From Magnolia sinica (lineage: Eukaryota; Streptophyta; Magnoliopsida; Magnoliales; Magnoliaceae): a stretch of 64,000 bases of DNA. This document shows, piece by piece, positions 58,465 to 64,000 of the stretch. Below the pieces are notes generated by a model. It was given only the letters and a program-made list of their open reading frames with translations, did not search any database and was not told where the DNA came from. Numbering within the stretch: position 1 is the first letter of the stretch; every line of letters begins with the position of its first letter. The stretch lies in contig NC_080582.1 of NCBI RefSeq assembly GCF_029962835.1, forward strand, positions 22,452,032 through 22,516,031. Direction: 5' to 3'. The position numbers and the translations under genes were made by a program.

Positions 58465-58661
58465 GTGTATAGCAATGCAAATAGGAAAATAACAAGAGAG
58501 GAAGTGCAAGAGGTGAGGATTTTTCTTCTCTTCTTCCATATGCAGCCATGGTGAGTGCTTCAACGAACAAGCTATTGAAGTTGAAAGAACAAGCAGAAGA
58601 ATACCCCTTTTTGATCATGGAAGACCTCAACCCTAAAAATTTCGGCTACATTGAAACTTGA
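58465..58661 (+). pseudogene. RBOH (NADPH oxidase) EF-hand region fragment
   Basis: Two exon pieces: 58465-58512 ('[16 protein letters not shown]') and 58546-58661 ('[17 protein letters not shown]', then '[18 protein letters not shown]'). Plant respiratory burst oxidase homologues read 'VDKNADGRITEEEVKE' and 'LSASANKLSKIKEQAEEYAA' followed by 'LIMEELDP..LGYIE' at the same place, the first and second EF-hands. The intron between the pieces is only 33 bases (GTGAGG...ATGCAG), far below a working plant intron, so it was probably shortened. The fragment stops after 'YIET'. Upstream 58260-58430 is CT-rich leader-like sequence and, beyond it, the CACTA terminus, so it looks captured. Confidence 0.75.
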
Positions 58662-60308
58662 GTCCCATTTTTTTTTTCCTTTACCCATGAGTCAGCCCGC
58701 ATGATTGTATGGTCGGATGACCTACATTGAAACTTGATGCTGCAGGACATGCCTCAACAATTAAAATTGAGGCTTCTAGAAGAAGTGGGAGAGCACGATA
58801 GAGAACGGATTGTTTGTAAGCATGATATTTTCATGCCTTGGATTGTGGCATGAGTTTCTTAGGTTTGAAACTATTGATATGTGGTTTTTTATTTGATTTT
58901 CTTTGTTGATATATGTGTGGACGTGATTTTTTTATATTTTATTTTTAAGTTTATGACTTCCTAGCTGTTTATATGATGTTTGTGTTTATATGAATGAATA
59001 TTCCTTGACACTGTTTATTGATCTGATAATTTGTGTTAGAAACTAGGAAGTATTCCTTGTGGTTATTTCATTTGATTGTGCTAACTTAAATTTGAATTAT
59101 CCATAGTTTTCTGTGTCAGTTTTGGTCGATTTGTAATTGTTGAGGTCATTTTCTGGGGCCTAGATTATCATAGTTCAACCAGAGTAGGTTTGTTCTTTTT
59201 TCTTTTTCTTTTTTTTTTTTTCTTTTTTTTTACACACACACACACACAGCCACCCACACCACATGGGCACTCAATCCCTAGTCTTAGTGTTGAAACAGAG
59301 TGTCGTCTCAACTAGAGTACGGTCTGCTATGCTACATGATTGTAATTTTCATGAATCTGTCCATCTTGACAGTTCTGACTTATCTCCATACTCAAGATAT
59401 TCATTTTCTTGTGGTCCAGTGGTTAATCTATTGCAGAAATTCAAGTTATGTATATTGGATATTTGATTTTATCATTTCTAAAGAGATTTATTGTTTCATG
59501 ATACTAATGATTTAGCAGATGTGAAGTATTTCAGATTTTTGGTGGATCTGAACATACTCTACGTGAAAAACTCACAAGAATCACATGGTATGACTGAGAT
59601 TCCAACCTATGAGTTTGCAAGAAAATGTATGAGCTGCAAGCTTCTATGACACATGTTGTTTATTTTTCTATTCAGTGTAAACATTGGCCTAATTCTTTGA
59701 ATCTTTTTGTATCGGGAAACATCACAAAGTAAGCTGGACCTGTAAGCATGATTTTCACCATAATAATGTATGATGCTTCAAAGCTTCAGGTGAGTTGGTC
59801 TTTTGACTATAAAGGAGAATTCTACATGCTTCTTTCTTCATTTGTTTCTTTCTTTTTCTTGAGAGGTAGGCTGAGCAAACCATGATCAATGTTGAAAACA
59901 CCATCTACAAAACATTGAGTTACGGTCCTGAATTGTTCTTCCATGTGTCTTTTTATTGAGCAGATTATCTGAATTCAATTCTAACTAAAGCTTCTTCTTC
60001 TTCTTCTTCTTCTTCTTTTTCCCCTTAAACCTCCAATGATTAGATCATGCGTTTGTGGAAATAGTACCATTGGATATTTTATTATTTCCATTTTTAATTG
60101 TCCAAAAAATGGCCACCAATCCACTAGCTAGATAATCGATCAAGCTTATTTTTTGGTTCATGACACATCTACACTAGATACTATAAGTTGTGTTGTTTAA
60201 TTTAACTACTTGTATGCCACATGTGCAATATCTAGGTAATTTCTAAGAGCCTGTATTTCATCCATCACACTGCCAGAGTATCAAAGTTTTTCTCATTTTC
60301 CATGTTCT
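58662..60308. other. No gene recognised
   Basis: 58735-58850 carries a short open frame ('LMLQDMPQQLKLRLLEEVGE') after a repeat of 'CTACATTGAAACTTGA', possibly more captured sequence, not identified. The rest is AT-rich with T-rich runs (59192-59230), a CA run (59232-59248) and a CTT run (59991-60016). Confidence 0.35.
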
Positions 60309-60323
60309 TACTTTGGGTCTTTA

Positions 60324-60523
60324 TCTTCTTTTTTTTTTGGAGAATTGATGATATTATATTGAAAAGGGGGAAACGAAAATACAGCTAAAAGAAAAAAAGA
60401 AACGAGCAAAGACAAAGAAGCAACAAAAAAAAAAAAAAAGCTAAAAAACAAGGAGGCTACGCGGAGATAGTGATGGCCTTCAATAGCAAGAAAAACGAAA
60501 CCCATGCTAAAAAACAAGGAGGC
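60324..60523 (-). mobile_element. Short LINE 3' end (minus strand) with 15-bp target-site duplication
   Basis: It is flanked by TACTTTGGGTCTTTA at 60309-60323 and 60524-60538, identical at all 15 positions. On the minus strand it ends in an A tract (T run at 60329-60338 on plus). 'GCTAAAAAACAAGGAGGCTA' occurs twice inside (about 60440 and 60507), a small internal duplication. This is a severely 5'-truncated copy. Confidence 0.75.
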
Positions 60524-60539
60524 TACTTTGGGTCTTTAC

Positions 60540-61043
60540 TTTATTATGTTATTGTTACAAAACATTAGTTGCCTTTTGATAACTGCAATTTTTTTTTTTT
60601 TTTTTTTCAAGTTACGGAAAATTAGTAAGTGATATTTTCTGAAATTAGGTCCCTCTCTTGTTGAGCATTGCTGTTAGTCATTGTTTTTATTTTATTTTTA
60701 TTACTCTGTGTTTCTATGTACAATATGCAAAAGTGCGTCATAGAAAAGGGCATGGGTTATGATTCATCATGAAACGCAGCTTGCCACTAATGTGACTATT
60801 TTGTCAATCATAGACTTGTTTTTCATGAATTGGGAAAAAAAGAAGAAGAAAAAGAAGAAAAAAACATGGATGGTGATGGTGCACTTTATTGCAATCTTAT
60901 TGCAAATGATATTGGCATGATTCAAGAGGCTGGTATTGGTGTTGGTATCAACCAGTGTTCGCAATATCGATACTATCAGCCGATATTATCGTTATTGCTG
61001 GCCAGCGACACGATATCAGCTGGAAATCCCTTAGAAATTTATT

Positions 61044-61098
<55 letters not shown>
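60540..61098. other. No gene; T tract, (TA)n and (GA)n
   Basis: A T tract at 60591-60608 and adjacent (TA)n and (GA)n at about 61042-61100 directly before the Mutator-like TIR. A short frame from 60865 has no resemblance. Confidence 0.5.
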
Positions 61099-61102
<4 letters not shown>

Positions 61103-61447
61103 CCAGTCTCCTGCGCACTGTGCCGCATGGAGCTTAAATACGAGCTCTCCTAAGAGCCGTTAGATCCCCTTCATCGGCTGGGATTCAGCATTCCTGCACA
61201 GGAGAGTCTCCATAGAGATGACTCGCGCCCCAGTATTTTCGGACGCACGCGAGCTCCTCCTGAAGTGACGTCTCCAAGTTCTTTCCTGCACAAGGCAACT
61301 CAATGTCAATGCACGCAGAGAGTTGTGATGTATTTCCAAATGCATGGATTTCAAATCTGTTTGGCTTCCAGTATATATCCCCTTGGATGATGGGAATGGT
61401 GTTGACCAACTTATTATGCACACTCAAGCTAACAGGAGGAAACTTAC

Positions 61448-61805
61448 ACGACATCATTCTTCTCCATCCCCTTCAAAAGAGAGCTGCTATCATCATCTAT
61501 GCACAATTGCTCGTCGCATCTCATAAGAAAACCATTCAAGCCATCACTACAAGGAAACATCAACGTAAAGTAAATAACACAACCAATATGCAATAAGTGG
61601 GTGTGTGCCTTAGAAAAAGCATAATCATTCTTGGCATGCAGGAAAACCTTTTCTCACTGTCAATGGTAATTTTGTTTATGATCTGCTCATTCCCTGATGC
61701 ATGGACAAATCCATGATAAAGAGAAGTGACTTGTGGTCCTAAATCATGACTGGCCCAAACAAAAATCATTTCGTGCGCAACAGCTTTCGTTCGAACTTCT
61801 TTGTC
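61448..61805 (-). pseudogene. Captured gene fragment, two exons, unidentified
   Basis: On the minus strand, after acceptor 'TCTTCTCCAACCTAG', exon 61648-61805 reads 'AHEMIFVWASHDLGPQVTSL' and continues 'YHGFVHASGNEQIINKIT'. Its donor is AAAAG|GTTTTC. Exon 61448-61546 follows acceptor 'TTTCCTTGTAG' and reads 'SDGLNGFLMRCDEQLC...LLKGMEKNDVV', with donor CGT|GTAAGT. The frame is open across the splice. Another open piece at about 61282-61420 ('IYWKPNRFEIHAFGNTSQLS', 'ACIDIELPCAGK') ends exactly at the left TIR. I do not recognise the protein. Intact splice signals plus position inside a MULE argue for a captured host fragment. Confidence 0.5.
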
Positions 61806-62599
61806 CTAGGTTGGAGAAGATAAAACACAATGCCAGTCTCAAGTACCGACCAAAGGTTTCTGTAGACTAATGTCAAATTCAGAATTGCAGTTAGTCATAC
61901 TTTTAGTTTCTTTTTTCTTTTTTTTCTTTTTTCTTTTTTCAGAAAGGTGGGACCACACCACTTGTAACTTTGTCGATTCTGCAATACAGTTATTGGGGCA
62001 GGCACTACAAAAAAGAATCGGTTCTCGCCTATTGTATAGAACCACCATACAACCAAAAAAGATTATTATTATTATTATTATTATAATTTTAATTTTTAAA
62101 GATGAAAGATTAAAAGAACAACAAGAAAATAGAGCCATGACAAGAATTTCTGGCAATTGGCACATAACGGGGACCTGACAACTGCTTCCATAGCTGCACA
62201 AAGACCGACTCGAACTGGCCCACCTAAAACATCAAGCAGGACTACAAGGACCAGCAAGCATCCCTACCTAGTTCTCCAAATACTGCTCAGGAAACATAGG
62301 CTTCCCACCCAAATCTGCTCTGAACCTGGACTTGGAAATAGACTTCAGGGACTACTACAAATACACCAAGCAAAACGGGCCACATGTTTCATTCGGGCCA
62401 GCACCATCATGAGGAGGAGATGAGAAGGCTAGACGGCAACGATGCAAAGACTGAAAAACAGGGCAGGATGGGGCCCCAACTCACTTCATAGAGTTCAAGA
62501 AAATTAAGTTTGGAAGTTCCTCTGTTAGGTGACAGTCTGGCCACGTTACCAATAATAGGAGATGACCTCGCCAACAGGGATTCCAAAGGAACTTCCTGA

Positions 62600-63054
62600 C
62601 ATGGTAAGTTAGGTGGGGTCCACCGTGATGTTTAGGGAAGATCCACCACGTTCATCAGTTTTGAAAGATCATTTTAGACGATGGGCCAAAAAATGATATA
62701 AATCCAGAGCTTAAGTATGCCGTATGTTGGTAAAATGTGTGTAGGTAAATTCTTACCATTGAAACTTCCCTGGGTCCACCATAATGTTTATATCCCATCC
62801 ATACCGTTCATAATGTCATTCGTACTAAGATAAACTTAAATCACAAATATTTGCCTGAATGAAAACTGTCGTGGCCCTCAGAACTTTTTAACGGTGGGTG
62901 TCACTCTCCCCTCTGTTTTTTGTGGTGGGGTCCTCTCGAGCTTTGGATCTGATTCATTTTTTGGATCATGCCCTAATATGGCCTCTCCAAATGGATGGAC
63001 GGTGTAGATACAAAACACACATCACGGTGTGGCCCACAGAACTTGGAGACGTCA
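62600..63054. repeat. Palindromic MITE-like sequence at the right TIR
   Basis: 'GTGGGGTCCACCGTGATGTT' on the left faces 'ACATCACGGTGTGGCCCAC' on the right. The inner blocks match the palindromic family ('GGATGGACGGTGTAGATAC'). The right end (GAACTTGGAGACGTCAC) overlaps the inner edge of the MULE TIR, and the same 15 bases are kept at the inner edge of the left TIR. Confidence 0.6.
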
Positions 63055-63219
63055 CTTCAGGAGGAGCTCTCGTGCGTCCAAAAATACTGGCGCGCGAGTC
63101 ATCTCTACGGAGACTCTCCCCTGTGCAGGAATGCTGAATCCCAGCCGATGAAGGGGATCTAACGGCTCTTAGGAGAGCTCGTATTTAAGCTCCGTGTGGC
63201 ACGGTGCACAGGAGACTGG

Positions 63220-63222
<3 letters not shown>

Positions 63223-63286
<64 letters not shown>
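63223..63286. repeat. (TA)n microsatellite
   Basis: About 64 bases of TA directly after the right TIR of the Mutator-like element. Confidence 0.9.
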
Positions 63287-63287
<1 letters not shown>

Positions 63288-63289
63288 TG

Positions 63290-63625
63290 CGATATATTGC
63301 ACGTATCGCACCATTTTTTGCTATATTGAAGATATTATCTGTGAATTTATTCCTTTTGGCTTGCATAATTACCAAAAAGAAAAAAAAGGAAAAAAAAAAG
63401 GAAGAAGAAACAGGAAAGAGCTTTGAATTCAACAATCTCGATTTCTTACCTTTTTGCTTCGAATAGAAGAAAGATTCAAATTGCGCACGAGGTTTCGGCG
63501 AGAAATCTGTCAAAAAAACCTATAGATTTGGGTTTGAACGAGGGAATTTGTGGATTTTTGAGAGATTACAGGGTTCCGGACTTCATGTTTCTAAAACAGG
63601 CGTGGATAGCTACTGACAGGTAGAG
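63290..63625. other. No gene recognised
   Basis: AT-rich, with an A-rich stretch near 63377-63415. The short frame at 63423-63623 has no family resemblance. Confidence 0.35.
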
Positions 63626-63634
63626 TGGCGCAAA

Positions 63635-64000
63635 TAAAGTGACATCGTCAAGTTTTGTGGGCCCCCCCATGATGTATGTGTTGTATCCACACCGTCCATC
63701 ATTTTGGAGAGATCATTTTAGGGAATGAGACAAAGAATGAGGTAATAACAAATCTCGAGTGGACCCCACCACATAAAACAGTAGAGACAGTGATGTCCAC
63801 TATTGAAACCTTCCTAGGGCCATTATGCAATTTTTTTGTGATCCAACCTATTAATAAGTTAACACGGACATGAACGAAGGGAAAACATAAATATCAGCTT
63901 GATCGGAAACTTCTGTGGCCCTCAAGAAGTTTTTTAATGGTGGGCGTTCAATCCACATTGTTTTCTGTGGTGGGTCCACTCAAGCTTTGGATCTGCCTCA
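63635..64000. repeat. Palindromic MITE, cut by the window end
   Basis: The left arm begins AAGTGACATCGTCAAG and runs through 'CATGATGTATGTGTTGTATC', 'CACACCGTCCATC' and 'GAGTGGACCCCACCAC'. The centre lies near 63860. The right arm ('GGTGGGTCCACTCAAGC') continues past the end of the window. Confidence 0.75.

Larger units (their letters stand above)
61099..63223. mobile_element. Mutator-like element with ~183-bp TIRs, Pack-MULE-like
   Basis: 61099-61281 and 63039-63223 are inverted copies differing at roughly a dozen positions (starts AGTCCCAGTCTCCTG). Long TIRs of this size without a transposase are typical of non-autonomous Mutator-like elements. The 9-bp duplication cannot be read because both sides are microsatellite (GA on the left, TA on the right). 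The interior holds exon-like sequence on the minus strand, a simple-tail block near 62063-62085, and half of a palindromic element abutting the right TIR. Confidence 0.75.

Noticed and set aside
61540-61560. CACTACAAGGAAAC as a possible CACTA terminus
   Set aside because: On the other strand it is TTCCTTGTAG|TG, the splice acceptor of the captured exon 61448-61546.
62005-62030. CACTACAAAAAAGAATCGG as a possible CACTA terminus
   Set aside because: It lacks the CACTACAAGAAA core, and no subterminal repeats or partner were found.

Overview
This is plant nuclear DNA: plant-type introns, a cellulose-synthase-like gene remnant, CACTA and Mutator-type transposons, L1-type LINEs and plant LTR-element ends. 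The many palindromic short elements sharing a 'GGGCCCACCATGATGTATG ... CCGTCCATC' theme suggest a magnoliid-like angiosperm; that placement is inference. I find no intact host gene. What remains of genes are two long multi-exon pseudogenes and at least three short gene fragments sitting next to transposon ends.

Left third (1-21 kb). Palindromic elements fill 1-3130. From 3139 to about 17005 a small TIR element (ends AGAGCTGGGCA...) appears to have been inflated by three later insertions: a ~2.2 kb solo LTR (about 3771-5943), a ~5.9 kb solo-LTR-like unit (6057-11978, 5-bp flanking duplication CTTTT) and a degenerate L1-type LINE (about 12140-16992). A second member of the TIR family follows (17978-19860, perfect 9-bp duplication AACTTCTAT), then a 1.2 kb solo LTR (19876-21092, duplication ATGAA).

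Middle (21-37.7 kb). A decayed CACTA tnp2 transposase (about 21990-24560) is followed by a ~1 kb tandem duplication, CACTA-like subterminal sequence and a palindromic element. The second copy of the 5.8 kb LTR-like unit lies in the opposite orientation (27976-33721, duplication ATTTA). Both copies carry the same three satellite-like arrays. 33.7-37.7 kb shows only degenerate repeats and AT-rich sequence.

Gene-remnant block (37.7-53.3 kb). On the minus strand is the 3' half of a CSLE cellulose-synthase-like gene (37732-42123) with a frameshift and two donor sites reading AT instead of GT. Running away from it on the plus strand is a SIN3-like (SNL, histone deacetylase co-repressor scaffold) pseudogene (42939-52847). 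It has lost exons, carries internal duplications, and its introns are filled by an LTR-like block and by a third TIR element that itself contains a second copy of the 1.2 kb LTR. A LINE 3' end abuts its truncated last exon.

Right end (53.3-64 kb). Two CACTA-type termini (53597 and 58070) each sit just upstream of a host gene fragment: the start of an AGD14-like ARF-GAP (53818) and an RBOH (NADPH oxidase) EF-hand fragment (58465-58661). LINE 3' ends with clear target-site duplications lie at 56091-56999 and 60324-60523. A Mutator-like element with ~183-bp terminal inverted repeats (61099-63223) encloses spliceable exon-like sequence, so it looks like a Pack-MULE. The window ends inside another palindromic element. 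The common theme is gene capture, fragmentation and nested transposition rather than a working pathway.
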